A stretch of 64,000 nucleotides of DNA from Clytia hemisphaerica (taxonomy: Eukaryota > Cnidaria > Hydrozoa > Leptothecata > Clytiidae): NCBI GenBank assembly GCA_902728285.1, contig CACVBU010000757.1:408900-472899 (forward strand), in the 5' to 3' direction. The notes under the pieces were generated by a model, which was given only the letters and a program-made list of their open reading frames with translations, did no database searches and was not told the origin of the DNA. Below are positions 1 to 11,700 of the stretch, one piece after another. A program made the translations under genes and the position numbers. Position 1 is the stretch's first letter, and each line of letters starts with the position of its first letter.

Positions 1-551
1 TTTTTGTTGCACGATTTCGAATTATTTTATATCAACACACGCAACAAAATCCAACATTGTTGTTTGATGATTAAACTTCGTCTAACATTATTTAAAAAGG
101 TTTCAATGTTGGTTGCATTGCATATGCGCCGGTCTTAAGCTGTCCGCATGTAAAGCCAACAAACGGGAAAACCTTCAGTGCTCAATCGCAAAGCGCGAGC
201 CTCTTCTTCACAACTAAGGTTTTTTCTTTCCTAGAAGCAACCCTCGAACCACCTCAGACACCTTTGGGCGTCTGCAACGATGGGTACCCTCGATAATTTT
301 GACAGGGTCACTATGGCATTTCATTGAACACAAACTTCCGTTATCTTAAAAAGACATATCATCGAGGCTTACAGACACAACATTTTGACTAATGTAAAAA
401 GTTTAGAAGTATAATTTTTATTATTGTATTCGGCATTTTAAGCCAAATCGATGTCAGGAATTAACCCACATTATAGTATTTTAAAGGCTTTTGATGTGCA
501 AGCAAAACCGTTAACCGGCGTTTGCGACGACGGGAACCGTCTAGTTATTAC
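1..551. other. no gene recognised (intron or intergenic)
   Basis: This is the region downstream of the last recognised helicase exon. Reverse-strand frames were read for the continuation of the helicase after motif III and none was found. Confidence 0.4.
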
Positions 552-2291
552 CTAACATTATTTTTGTTAGGGTGATATATTTCACAGTACACATCGTTTG
601 ATTGAGGATTTAGCATTGAGAAGATGGTGGCCTGAGTAGCAGAGGTTGCAGTGGCAGTGAACAACATGAACCTTGCTTTTGATGACAAGAGACTTTGCAG
701 CTCAACAATCTTGGAATAGCTTTCTCTGAATGCTTTTGTGGATTCATTTGATGACTTGCCCCTATGGTTGTTAAATATGTTTTAAGTGAAATCGTGTAAC
801 GACTGGTTAGTTGACGTATAATATATGAAGAGACACTCAAAAATAGAAAATTAGTAGTGTTAGAGAGCAGGACGTTTGTAAAATTTTAGAAGACAAAAAA
901 ATGTGGTTCATTAATATCATGAAAGAAACATGGTAAAGCCTTTCCGAAAGATTAAAATAATCTACAAACCATTCAACCATTACATGTGCTTCATCAACTA
1001 CGACTCCTATACAACGGTCAATAAACTCAGAATCAGAAAACAACATTCGCCAACGTTTCGTCTCCAACACTTCTGGACAGACATACACCAATGAATATGT
1101 ACCAGCTTTGATATCTTGGAGGGAACAACATTGAATTCAGATAAAACTTTTTAAGAGATATTATAAAATGAAACTGCTGTACTATCTGACAGCTTACTTA
1201 TTAGTACATTGCTATTGCTCTACTCTTTGGTGTGTAATAAACAAATGACAGTTATTTGCCAAAATGTTTAAGGAAACAAGGGGTTATTTATCTAAAGTCG
1301 CCTGAAAGTAAAGCCATGTAACTCCATGCTAATTGTTACTGTGAGATCGGGTAACTTTCATCAGTGGAGGATAACATGCATAGCCCTCAAATGAATGACC
1401 TGGTCGGTCATTAAGATACAAAGTAAAATCAAAACAAAAATTGTAGAGTAGAGCTGTGAATGGAGCTGCGTAGTTCATTTGTTTTGAAATTCTTCTGCTT
1501 TGATTGGTCAGTCATTTGATGTTCACGGTAGGGCTTATATGAATATCTCTTTTAAAAAAACAGGGGGTTCAATTTAGGACAAAGTAATAATTTATTACGC
1601 CCCTAAGAGAAGAGTACTTCTTTGTTGATGAATCTAGAGTCTATACTGACAACCAGACTTATCTTAAGTAAAATAATTCTAAATCTAAATAATATAGACA
1701 TACCTTCAAAACACTCATCATTTACAGTCTTGTCTAAGGAAATAGCCATGATACAGCTATCCCCAGCAGCCTTGATCTGATCGTTTATCAAGGCTATGAG
1801 TGGTGAAAATACTAGAAGCACTGGATTGCTAATCTCTGGACGTAACTCCTCAAAGTACCTCGGCACTGCTTGGAAAACAACTGACTTTCCATAGCCTAAA
1901 TGACAATAACACAACTGATTTTTAATTTATGACTACGTTAAATTTGTTTAAGCTTTCTTAAATTTTTTAATTTTATCATAGTATAAACACACACGTTTGA
2001 TAAACTTGGAATCTTTACCCTGCTGTTTTGATGGGTATAATTCAAAAACCATTTTTAAATATGATGCCTGCCTAGTAGCCTAGATGGTCAATCTTGAGAA
2101 GTTGTCTCAAATAAAGTAGAGTTTTTGGGAGAGATGAAATTAATATAATGACTGCCTGTCAAACCTGTTGGGGCACTGAAATATGTGTGTTTTCCATTAA
2201 AAAATGCCCTCAGAACATTAACTTGGGGCTGGTGAAAAGCTTCGATACCAAACTGGAACGCCAAATTCTTCAACAAAGTTGATTCATCCAT
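552..2291 (-). CDS. RecQ-like DNA helicase, N-terminal part (4 exons, runs off left edge)
   Basis: Exons 2291-2165, 1895-1704, 1114-970 and 761-552 join in phase with GT/AG borders to give about 224 residues. Visible helicase motifs, in order: an F-x-Q-type N-terminal motif (FHQPQVNVLRAFF), Walker A (PTGYGKS, split across the first intron), motif Ia (FSPLIALINDQ), motif II (VVVDEAHVMVEWG, split across an intron) and motif III (FTATAT). This order and spacing is that of RecQ superfamily-2 helicases, which unwind DNA with ATP. The C-terminal helicase lobe and any RQC or HRDC domain would lie left of position 1 or are lost. The start at 2291 is preceded by a possible acceptor, so an upstream exon cannot be excluded. 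An upstream in-frame ATG sits at 2336. It lies 233 bases downstream of the stop of the next gene on the same strand. Copies of this kind are numerous in cnidarians, so an inactive paralogue is possible; no stop or frameshift is seen here. Confidence 0.85.
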
Positions 2292-2523
2292 GCTATACAA
2301 GAAAATAAGTAGCAACCAAGTCCAACAAACAACCACCGCTTCAATTTTGAAACTCGTGAAAAAAATTTTAAGTCGTGCCTAATTCGTATCGGGGAGAGTT
2401 CAATTTCGAAAACATTACGTAATGTCTGGGGCTTCACTTTCTAACCTCTCGCCAGCTGAAAACTGTCTTTAGCCGATATACGGCTAAGAGCGGCAAATCT
2501 CTGGAAAGAGGATTTACCGACTA

Positions 2524-5500
2524 TTAAGCATCCTCTAAAAGAAGCACGAATTCGTTAGAGGATGCAAGCAGCCTATTACTACCCCCAATGAAGATTTCTT
2601 TAGCTGGGAATCTTTTCAATCGCTTTTTAGGCGGTGGTCGTTTACGTTTAATTGTTTCTTCTTTCTCGCTCTTCTCTTTCATATTTTTCTTTTTTAAGCA
2701 CTCGTCGTAATGTTCTGAAAGAAAGGGGAAACTTCACAGCGATCTGCTATCGGATTCAAAATATCGATAAATTTCAATTTTTGTAGAAAAATTTATCATT
2801 CAACAAAAGTTTTTTGTTTTATCCTTATTGTATTTATGATCTGGTCCTACAGCCAAAATTTTAGATCTGTAACACCACTACAGTCGGAATTGTGTGAATT
2901 CCGATTTGCAGGATCTGAGAGGGGATTTCTAGGGATTTTGAGGGATCTGAGAAAACGAAAGTGCTCTGTTTCAAAAAACCTTATTATTGTTTTAGGAAAT
3001 TTTAGATTTTAATTTATTTACTACATCAATTGCACTATATAAAAAAATTTCCATCTTCATTCGACTATTAAAACTCGAGTTATTAAAAAAACCGAGTCCA
3101 AGTTTCCCGATTTTTCATACTTCCATCACCAGATCACCGTGCTTGGTAACATTTCTGAAGCAAATTCAAATCCCACCGAGGTCATCACTATGATGACCCT
3201 ATCCATGTGAGTTGACATCATAGTATGTTCAAAAATATTTCTGAAACTTGAAATATTGTCATCGAATTTTAAAATAGTGGTAGGATATTTATAATTGCCT
3301 GCTCTAATGAAACATAGAGACATACATATCTCCTAAAATGCCAAAACACCTGAATTGTAATTATGAAAACGGAGCTATTTAGTAGACTACTAATCCCGGA
3401 AGGTACTAGGGTTGCGAGCTGAAAGGTATATGCCGCCTGACTTTTGACCCTCGGACGGACGATTTCGTGATTTTGAAATCCTTATAGGAACTTATTTGAC
3501 TAAATTTCAATCTTTTCAATATTTTCCTATCTTTCCGACTCTTGGTGGGAAATTTTCTTATTTTGGTACTTTCATGTATTTATTTTTAGTACTTTTCAGA
3601 TCCTTAAGGGTAGCACATACCCGCAACGCTGCAACCATTTACTTGCGTAAGTGTCCCCAGGCTACCAATTCACTGAAAAGCTTGTCCCTAAAGGAGCACG
3701 TCAAAGGCATAATAATAAGTAAAAATCAATCCCAATCCAACCTTAGAAATCTGCTATTCATTTTTAAACTCAGCACTACACTACAAACATTAGTAGAAAA
3801 TTTCTTACTCTTTTTGAAGTAATCTACTCGTCCTGCTGTCGTACCATCAAATCGCACCATGCAAGTCTCTTCGCATACCCCACAAATGACGTTCCACGGC
3901 CAAATGATGGATTTCCCTCGTTTTAGCTTCACTGGCCTTCCTGAAGCACCGTTTGAGAGTTTTGATGCTGACAGCTTTTCGAGTTCTGGAATGAAATAAA
4001 CATAATGAAAGAAATTTTCTCAGGACCCCCCTTTCCAAGGCAAAATTTGATTCCTCCATGTTCCTAGGAGATTTTATTATTCAATTTAAATCAATCACTG
4101 TGGGTACCTCACACAATGAATAGTGCATTTTGGATACTGTTATGAAATATAACATCACAGACAAAATGTCTTGTATGTATGCTTTTCCATTCAATTACTA
4201 TAACTAACCAGTTGCGAGAGATGCATAATCTTTAAGCTCTTCTGGCTTGGGTATTATTTTTGATGTTTCTCCTTCTTCACTGGCTTTTACTTCGAGTGTT
4301 ATTATTGGCGCTCCTGATTTGAATCTTGATAGTATAGGGTACATGATCGCTATAATAAAATGGTTTTAAAGTTAAACTTATCTGAGAAGAACAACGTTGG
4401 AATATCGTACTATGCGTTTCCGCAGACATCCGTTTTGTTACGGCTGGGGATTTGAATTTCAGTTTTGTGAAGTCAGAAAATTCAGTGGGTTGGAAAGATA
4501 ACACGATATTTTTCAGTAAGGCAGGGACAAGAATTGGAGTTTAATTTTTCACTGGAGACAATATTTTTGCCTCATTTCATGTTAGAGGATGTCCCACCGG
4601 GTCTTTGAGAAGATAGGGGGAAATTTGACAAAAAGAAAATTTGAAAGATTTTGTACAATTTTCATCCAAAGATCAAGATGGGGGGAGCGTACGGGGTTTC
4701 TGATTTCCGAAATTCCGAGCATTTTTGACCTGATTCCCGATATTCCGCAAAAATATTTCACTAATTCCGATACCGAATTTTTTTTCTGTAGATAATTTTC
4801 ACCTAAGAAAAACCTTTGCTATACCCCCATAAAACCAGATACAGTACAACTATTACACCATAATTCTAGTTTCAAATTAAACACGCTTTACAAAATTAAT
4901 TAAAATCATCGAGTAAAATCAAATCAATTTAAAATTGGGTGAAGAACTGAGTTGTTTTTGATTGCACGACCGAATCTTGATGATCGACCAATCATAAAGA
5001 ATGACGCTTGGTCTAAGCCTCAAATTTCCGAATTATCTTTGTGACCGTCCTCAGCTTCACTGCCTCCACTCTCAAGATCGTAAGAATCTTCGTGTTCCTT
5101 CTCATCTTTGTCTTTGGCAAAATTTGTGGGTTCCTTCTCAGGTTCATTTTATCTTTGTCACCAAATATCATCTTGATTTGAGTTCAGTGGTATCTGCAAT
5201 TTCACTAATTTTGGTCGAATACAAATAGTGGGAAAGTGTACCCGTCTTAGCCATAGTTGTCTCTTGGCGGACTGTGCGTTGACGAACGGCACAAGTATAT
5301 CTGTTTGCCCAGACTCGTAGTTTCTTTTCGTCGGTTTTGGAGATTGGGGTGACTTGATCGTTTTTTCGTGGTAAAACACGAAAAAGTTCTTTGAAGTTTA
5401 TCGAACTTTTCGATCATACCAGCTACCTTTCCTGCTGGTAAAATAGTGAGCCGACCATGGGTACAAACGTTTAAGAGATTCTTTCACGGGCCTCATAAAT

Positions 5501-8500
5501 TCACGCGAGTACTGTAGCTGGCTCATAAGCACTTGTTTTGTGTGTGTGTAGTTGAGTGGAAATGTTCTACCGAAAGCGTCATCATATACTCAACATGTAG
5601 TGCTTTTAAAATTAAACATGTGGGTGTTTTCTTTAAGTTTTTTTAAAGACCATTCAGAAGTGAGATAAATGATTTGGTCGGAACAAAACCATGAACACCA
5701 GTTAGGGAAGCCAGGGTTTCTATGTTAATTTTTAGGTTAATGCTGCAGATACCAATGTGCTGCCGTAGGAAGCATTTTCATATTGGGGGGGGGCTGAAGT
5801 TTAGTGACACCGCGAGGGCCAACCATGGTTTGGCCTGAGGGGGGAAATTTTGAAAATTTGAGCTCTAGATTGCTTACTAATACACTCAAAACATGCACAT
5901 AAAAGCCAATTATGACAAATTAAAAAAGAAAAACTTTGCATTTTGCAAAATAACCATTTTTGTAAAAAATTATTGGGGGGGGGCATATCACCCCTTGCCC
6001 CCCCCCCAGTTGCTACGGCACTGGCCTCTGGAAGCGACTTCAGCTCATAATTTTCTGTGGAAAAGTGAAAAAATCTAGCTCATACCTGTCCTCGGTAATG
6101 TAAATAGATCGCCTCAATAATTTGTCTACCCTCTTATTCTTCTTCACCCTTTTATTGAAGAGAGTAAAAAATTGTAATTAGATAGAGACCCTTGAGGCAG
6201 GCCCCTGCAATAAAAACAATCTTGACCTTGAAACCGAAGCTATATAGCTTATAGAACTGGACTTTCAATCGTTTCGAATGATAGGTGATGATATGACTAA
6301 AAGTAAAATATTAACGCCTTATTATAAAAATGCTAAGTTTGAACTGAAAAAAACAAAAGATTTAGATTCGTTTACCTTTCTTTTCCTGAATAGAAAAGGC
6401 ACGCATGTTTTTATTTGTTCATTTTCAATCTGGACTCGAAAGTTAAAAGCTTCAAATTATGATTTACCTGAGCAACTAAATTTATAAAAGACAGCACGGC
6501 TACAAAAGGTCCGCGCAAGAAATAAGATTGTACTGTGGAGCAATCCATACCTACCTATACCCATCATATGTGCGCGCGAACGCCGCTAGCTTCTAGCGCG
6601 CGTTTGTGCTTGACGTCATTGATTCAAAAAGCGTCTTTTGTGGATAGAAATTATTTCCGAAGCACACAATCGGATACCGAAAAACCGAAACTAAAGCTCT
6701 TCAGACTGAATTTCCGCAGTAAAAATATGCATTTTTTCCGGAACCGAAGTCCTTTTGGATTCCGAAATACCGGAGTGTTTTGACGTGATTACCGAAATTC
6801 CGCACAAAAATAGGCCCATTTCCGCAATACCGAAATCTCGTACGCCCCCCACCAAGATGGCGTTACTTTTGAATAATTTTTCTCAATTTAAGGAACTTCA
6901 AGTAAAAGTATAGGATGGGAATAGCCATTAATTACTCCGTATCCAAAATTTCATGAATACCAAGTGAACGATTTTCGACCGCTAATCGGGGTTCGACCGT
7001 TGATTGGAAAAAAAATTAGCGTACAATGTCAAATAAAGTTCTTGCTAAATCTTAAGTATCTTTCTATCAATTCACCGAATCTGAAATCCCTATTGAAAAT
7101 AGCTGCCCATAAATTAATTTATCAACTAAGCTTGCATTGCATAAAATTCCTCTACTACGAAATCGAGTCTTCTCTAAGCGATAGGACAGAGGGTGGTAGA
7201 TTTTTACGAGGAATATGTATGCAATAGATGAAAAAAGAGTCTGTTAAATGACGCGCCTTACGCGCCCACACGCTTTACGCACCTTATTATCAATGCGCCC
7301 TAAATTTTTAACGTGCCTTACAGTATTTCTACCTTAAATTTTTTAGACCAGCGTCCGAGATTCAAAAAAGGCCTTAAAAATGGTTTTCGTAGGGCACCCC
7401 TTAGATCAGGGCAAACTTTTGATATTATGCTCCTAATAGGGTGTAGAATTGACAAAAAAAAATTTGCCCTTACATTTAGAATCTCCTGCAGTTTTTGAGT
7501 GAATCGATTTGCCCCCTTTACTAACGGTTTTTTCGAAGTCTGAAAATCAAATATCTGAGGCTACCAACGAATTCAGCGTGAAAAGTAGATAAAGAAAATG
7601 GGGTTATTTGTTAAGTTTCGACCACCTGGTGCCGAGAAATGGCATTTTAAGGCGAAGAATCGATGTTTTTGGCGTTTTCCGATGACGTCAGCATTTTCCT
7701 AGGAGCATTTTCAGAAAAGATCATTCCCACAGCTGGATAGCCCGGAATTAGCAGTATCCAAAAATGGTATGACTTGTCAACTTTCAATGTATGGATCTCG
7801 AGATAATTCATTTTTAAGGTGGATAAATATGCTGAAAAACTGCTGACTCAGCAAAAAATATCGATAATTTTCAATATTTAAACCAAAATATCTCGAGATT
7901 TAAACAATAAGGCAAGTAAGTAAGGCGCGTCAAAAATTTAGGGAACATCGATAATAAGGCGCGTAAGAAGGTGCGTCAAAACTTAAAGGCGCGTGGGCGC
8001 GTAAGGCGCGTCATTTAACAGACTCATGAAAAAAGGTCTTAAGTTAATTGTGAAACTTTACTGAATATTTTTTCTTACCATGGAGTCTGTCAGCACCATT
8101 AATGATTCGAGGCATCTCTAATGTAACGTGAAAGTCAGACTTCAATGCGAACAACTGAGTACCATTTTCTTTAGATTTTCTTGCTCTTGAAAGTTCAACT
8201 TTACAATCTGACCATCCCAGCTGTTTAGCCGTTTCCCTGACGCTAGCTTGTTCCCTGAAACATTAAATGTTACTTCATTTTACGCCCTGGTTGGTACAAC
8301 CCAGTCCGCTTTTTTTTTATAAGAATGGTATAAATCCGTTCCATCATGGATATTCTTAACTTTTTTGGGAAAATCATCCTAAAATATTCTTACAGCACAT
8401 TCTTAGGTTAGGATACTAATTCATTCTAGATGTAACATTTAGTGCATATGTCTCAAGCATAAAATGGAACTTTTGTAAAAGGAGTGAGCCTAACATGGGG

Positions 8501-9039
8501 ATAATTGATAATTAAAAATTGAAAATGCTCTAAAAATGGCATTCTTAGCTTCAGTAGCAAAATCCCATGATGGTGATATTCTTAGCATATTCTTAGTTTA
8601 TTGGCCATTTTCATCATGTATTCTTATTAAAAAAGCGTGTAATCTGAAGTTTCAGATTCGCGAATGTGACGTTGCAGAGAAGCGTCTAACGGTCAGCAAT
8701 ACGGATCTTTTAGCCGCCATGTGCCGCGCTTAAGGGTTGGGTTTTTCAGCATACCAAAGTGTGTAAGGGTGTGTTTTTGTGAGAATGCACTGCAAGAGTC
8801 AAATTTTACAACAAATTCAAAATAATTGATAAAAAAGAAAGATTTTTACTGTTCATTCGTTTCGAAATCGAAAAAAATAAAACTTACGAAAAGATCTTCT
8901 TTAGATTTGAAAGCGTCAGGTCCTTTTGCCCCACCTTTCGCGGCGCGACAATGTGATGCGTTTCTTTCCTCAAGAAATCTTGCTTCGATTTACCAAGCTC
9001 GTAAAAGAAGGCTACAACCTCTACTTCATCAGACTCCAT
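2524..9039 (-). CDS. uncharacterised 278-residue protein with C2HC-type motif and basic tail (5 exons)
   Basis: Exons 9039-8888, 8254-8079, 4349-4209, 3985-3809 and 2714-2524 have canonical splice sites, and every junction is phase-consistent. The sum is 837 bases: 278 codons plus a stop. The protein starts MESDEVEVVAFFYELG. Exon 2 holds a charged segment around WSDCKVELSRARKSKENG. Exon 4 plus the start of exon 5 carry C-x2-C-x22-H-x3-C (CGVC ... HYDEC), a likely zinc site. It is followed by a lysine/arginine-rich stretch with KRKRPPPKKRLKR that resembles a nuclear localisation signal. The protein ends LLLEDA. I do not recognise the family; a nuclear, metal-binding protein is an inference from composition only. 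Intron 2 (8078-4350) has absorbed two DNA transposons without damaging any splice site, so the gene may still be functional. The ATG at 9039 is the first in its exon. Confidence 0.72.
5040..5600 (-). pseudogene. decayed coding remnant inside the 2.17-kb transposon
   Basis: On the minus strand one frame reads as protein from a Lys/Arg-rich segment (VLPRKNDQVTPISKTDEKKL, then RVWANRYTCAVRQ) to a stop at about 5173. Another frame further down reads as an acidic C-terminus (DLESGGSEAEDGHKDNSEI) ending near 5020. They are not joined by an obvious frame or intron. The same remnant is in the second copy at 55.8-56.3 kb, so it was already broken before the element copied itself. Function unknown; it may be a transposase tail or captured host exons. 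Confidence 0.4.
5752..6023. mobile_element. nested MITE with GTGCCGTAG-type ends and poly-G/poly-C flanks
   Basis: The left end reads CAATGTGCTGCCGTAGGAAG and the right end, inverted, CCAGTGCCGTAGCAACTGGG. Runs of 8-10 G lie just inside each end. It is present at the same place in both copies of the host transposon, so it inserted before that element multiplied. The ends resemble hAT-type CAGTG termini. No clear target duplication was seen. Confidence 0.55.
7237..8025. mobile_element. 789-bp TIR element with GCGCCTTA-repeat termini and 9-bp TSD
   Basis: Perfect terminal inverted repeat beginning GAGTCTGTTAAATGACGCGC and running about 30 bases. The 9-base duplication ATGAAAAAA is at 7228-7236 and 8026-8034. 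Inside each end, words of the type CGCGCCTTA recur several times in one orientation. There is no coding capacity, so it is non-autonomous. A 9-base duplication is typical of Mutator-like elements, but the family is an inference. Confidence 0.85.
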
Positions 9040-9424
9040 ATTTGATTTATTCTTCTAATTAACACTTTATTTACTCTTCCATATCACTCAAACAGGTCCT
9101 ACAGTCCTACGGTACATCATTTGTTTTCAAAGAAAACTGACTATTTCTTACCGAAATGACTTCCTTTCCATCATAAGAAAAAAGTAATTATAAGCATATA
9201 TTTAAGATGTAACACAGTTTGTTTAGAATTTTACTTATAAAAAAAAGAAGATATATTTCTTATAAATAAAATACTAATGAAAAGGAAAATTTTCTTACCT
9301 TTCTCTCTGCGTCAGGTGAGTTGTAAACAATCTTTTGTTTGCTTTTAGAATGTCTCCACCGTTTTGATTTGACGGTAAAAGTCATAAAGAATAGAAAAAA
9401 AGGGAGTGTGGCTTGTTTAATAAT

Positions 9425-9640
9425 TCACGCCTCGATAAATTGATTTCACCTGATTTCACGATCACGCTTTACTAAAATTTTCACGCTATCACGCCCAAAA
9501 AACCTTGATTTCACGATCACGCCGGCACTTCAGTTTCACGCCATCACGCCATATTTTTCAAAAATTCACGCCATCACGCCACGAAAAACCCTCCATCACG
9601 CCATCACGCCAACCGCTGGGGGGGGCCTCTTAAGAGGATC
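9425..9640. repeat. ATCACGCC-rich repeat element, copy 1
   Basis: The stretch is dominated by TCACGCC / ATCACG words (for example CACGCCATCACGCC repeated) and ends AACCGCTGGGGGGGGCCTC. A diverged relative with the same ending lies at 12505-12680. It is probably one end of a transposon with terminal word repeats. Confidence 0.6.
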
Positions 9641-9655
9641 CTTAAAAATACGTAC

Positions 9656-10954
9656 TTGTTGTGCGCAATCCTTGGAGTGTCTGCTTACTCAAACAAAGTT
9701 TACCCTTCTCAGTTTTTGTTAGGTCCAAGTCTTTACTTTCTGCTTCCCATTTGTCAAGGAATTCGAGAAAATCGTTCTCCAGCCACTAAGAAGAAAATAG
9801 TAAAAGTTTTCTAAAGTAGTAGTAGTAGTAGTGTTTATTTATTTGTCTATAACAAGACTGTTTAAAATGGTAGGGATGGAGATCACTCATATTTAAACAT
9901 TCAAAAGACCCCCATGTCATGAAATTTCCCTAGATAAGTGTCAAAAATTAATTTTACAGTTATTTCAGGAAAATCACTCCAAAAACACCACACCCTTTCG
10001 AATTTAGCACAAAAGAGTAGGCATTTCAATTAAAATGGGACTCATTTAATTACCAAAGCAACAATACCAGAATACCAGAAAAACCCCGATGAAAATCTTG
10101 TATGGTTTAAATACTAAATAGCCCAAAACCACCCAACCAAACTCAACTAAAAAGCATACATACCTCAAACCTTGAGTCATTAGCAGATTCATAGGAAGAT
10201 CTGTCTGCTTTGCGGTTTTTCCTCTTGCAGTAACATTGAGACAATCGAAAAACTTGTCAATCAGTCTGATGAACTTTTCTGTCGATTTGGTGTCTATGAG
10301 ATCTTGTTCTGCAAGCATGTCAGCAACTGTCTTGCTGAGAACCTTAAGACAAAGACATTAACAGAAGCATATTATTGCTTGTAGCTGAAATTTGGCCAAA
10401 ACCTAAGAACAAATTAAGAACAATCTGAGCCTCAATTTCAGAAATTATTAATAAAGTTTTAACAGATTTTAACATGTTTTAAACCCATTTTAAGTTATTA
10501 CGTAAAGAATCAAAGCGTATTAAGAACATTGTAAGAACATTTAAGCCTGAAAAATTCAAAAGTTTAAGAACAGCCCAGCTCTAGCCAAAATTTACTGTTT
10601 TTTTTATAAACAAAGTGTATGAAAGGTATCATGTCAAAAGAAAATTCTCTTAAATTTCAACTTTTTGAGAAATATTACCAAACCTTACAACAATGTTTTA
10701 AATAAGTACGAATATTTAAGTTATAAGTATTTATAAGTACGAGTTGTGAAATAATACTCAATAGATGCCAGTATAAGGACCAAATATACATACCTGAGCT
10801 GCTAGATTGACTTTCATTCTACTTTGTGGATCTAAATTGACATGTTCTTCACGGAGCTTGTGGCCCATGCGTAATCCTACAACGTGTCTTGCAGGTCCCA
10901 AATCCCAGTTGTAAAAATTGACAATGTGATGCCAACCAATCTCTTGTCCTTCAT
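9656..10954 (-). pseudogene. P-element / THAP9-like transposase, three exons of a fragment
   Basis: Exon-like blocks 10954-10794 (GWHHIVNFYNWDLG ... MKVNLAAQ), 10342-10164 (VLSKTVADMLAEQDLI ... FDCLNVTARGK) and 9785-9656 (WLENDFLEFLDKWEAES ... LSKQTLQGLRTTS) have splice-like borders. AAQ joins VLSKTVADML directly. The segments W-H-x-I-x2-x-Y, K-[MV]-x-V-x-L-A-A-Q-x-L-S and L-S-x-x-T-x-x-G-L-R-x-T match the catalytic-core region of P-element transposases as found in THAP9 proteins. The THAP domain and the rest of the catalytic core are absent. It lies upstream of the 278-residue gene on the same strand. Likely a truncated relic; a host-captured gene with distant exons is less likely. Confidence 0.65.
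9815..9835. repeat. (TAG)n microsatellite
   Basis: AGTAGTAGTAGTAGTAG next to TTTATTTATTTGTC, inside an intron of the P-element relic. A similar junction occurs elsewhere in the window (21.8 kb and 47.9 kb). Confidence 0.7.
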
Positions 10955-11059
10955 AGTAAAAGTTAAGTAATTCAATTTTAAGTTATTTACATGTATCTTA
11001 AACCTTTCGCGGGTACCTCTGGGACCCACAATCTCCGAAATATATTGAGACTTTAGTGT

Positions 11060-11370
11060 TTTCGTGTACTTTAACGTTTTTCAGAATTTAAAGTTCGGGT
11101 GAGAATTGCTAATTTAGCACTTCCACTTTCTTCTATTGAATATTTCGATTTTAGAGGGGTTTGGTGGCTTCTAGGCTATATTCCAAGCCTCATTCGAGCA
11201 AATTTGAGCTTTTAAATCCTGAGATCCTAAGGTCCTAAGTCTTAAGTCTCATGTTAAAACTCAGAGTTAAAACTCTACTTTCCAACTGTAGTTTAAGGCG
11301 CTTAAAATTCAATTGTGGTGTTCAAAATTACACTGGGAACTCCCCTTTGTCTCAAATATTTAGTGGCACA
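11060..11370 (+). repeat. diverged single copy of the 665-bp satellite monomer
   Basis: It contains, in order, GAAGTTCGNG-like, TTCTAGGCTATATT, GATCCTAAGGTCCTAAGTCT, TAAAACTCAGAGTTAAAACT and a GATTGTGGT-like block. These follow the same order as the first half of the monomer tandemly repeated at 44.4-47.8 kb. Confidence 0.75.
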
Positions 11371-11628
11371 AATTGTTTGACGTGAAAGAATGTTTTTACA
11401 AAAGGCACAAAGCTCTTGGACTAAAATATTACGAAAAATTTTAAACTTAACAATAAATATATTTTAAGGGAAATCCCAAATTACATCCTTTATCCCAAGA
11501 TTGACCGAAAAATTTACATTTTGTTTAAATTAGTGGTAGTAAATGAAAATAGTTTTTTTGTCATTCACAAAAAAATAATTCCCACTAAAATTTATTATTT
11601 ATGTTTTTACAAATTCCAATATTTTTAG

Positions 11629-11700
11629 GATAGAGAAGAGATTGATGATGATCCTAAAAAGTCCCTTTTAGATTCAAATATTAGTGTGACATCAAACAAG
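11629..11700 (+). CDS. candidate internal exon, 24 codons, unknown protein
   Basis: A polypyrimidine-rich acceptor (ATATTTTTAG) precedes an open frame reading DREEIDDDPKKSLLDSNISV and ends at AAG|GTACAA. Acidic, no stop, phase 0 at both ends. No partner exon was identified with certainty. Confidence 0.35.

Larger units (their letters stand above)
4682..6852. mobile_element. 2.17-kb DNA transposon, copy 1 (GGGG[A/G]GCGTACG termini)
   Basis: It begins GGGGAGCGTACGGGG and ends CTCGTACGCCCCCCAC, so the ends are imperfect inverted repeats. Both ends carry scattered TTCCGAAATTCCG-type words. It is flanked by a perfect 8-base duplication CAAGATGG (4674-4681 and 6853-6860). A nearly identical copy lies at 55425-57596. 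The 8-base duplication fits hAT-like or P-like chemistry, but the termini match no family I know. It sits in intron 2 of the 278-residue gene. Confidence 0.8.

Noticed and set aside
3126-3323. Minus-strand frame MSLCFIRAGNYKYP... as an extra exon of the 278-residue gene
   Set aside because: Exons on both sides already join in phase without it, and it lacks good borders.
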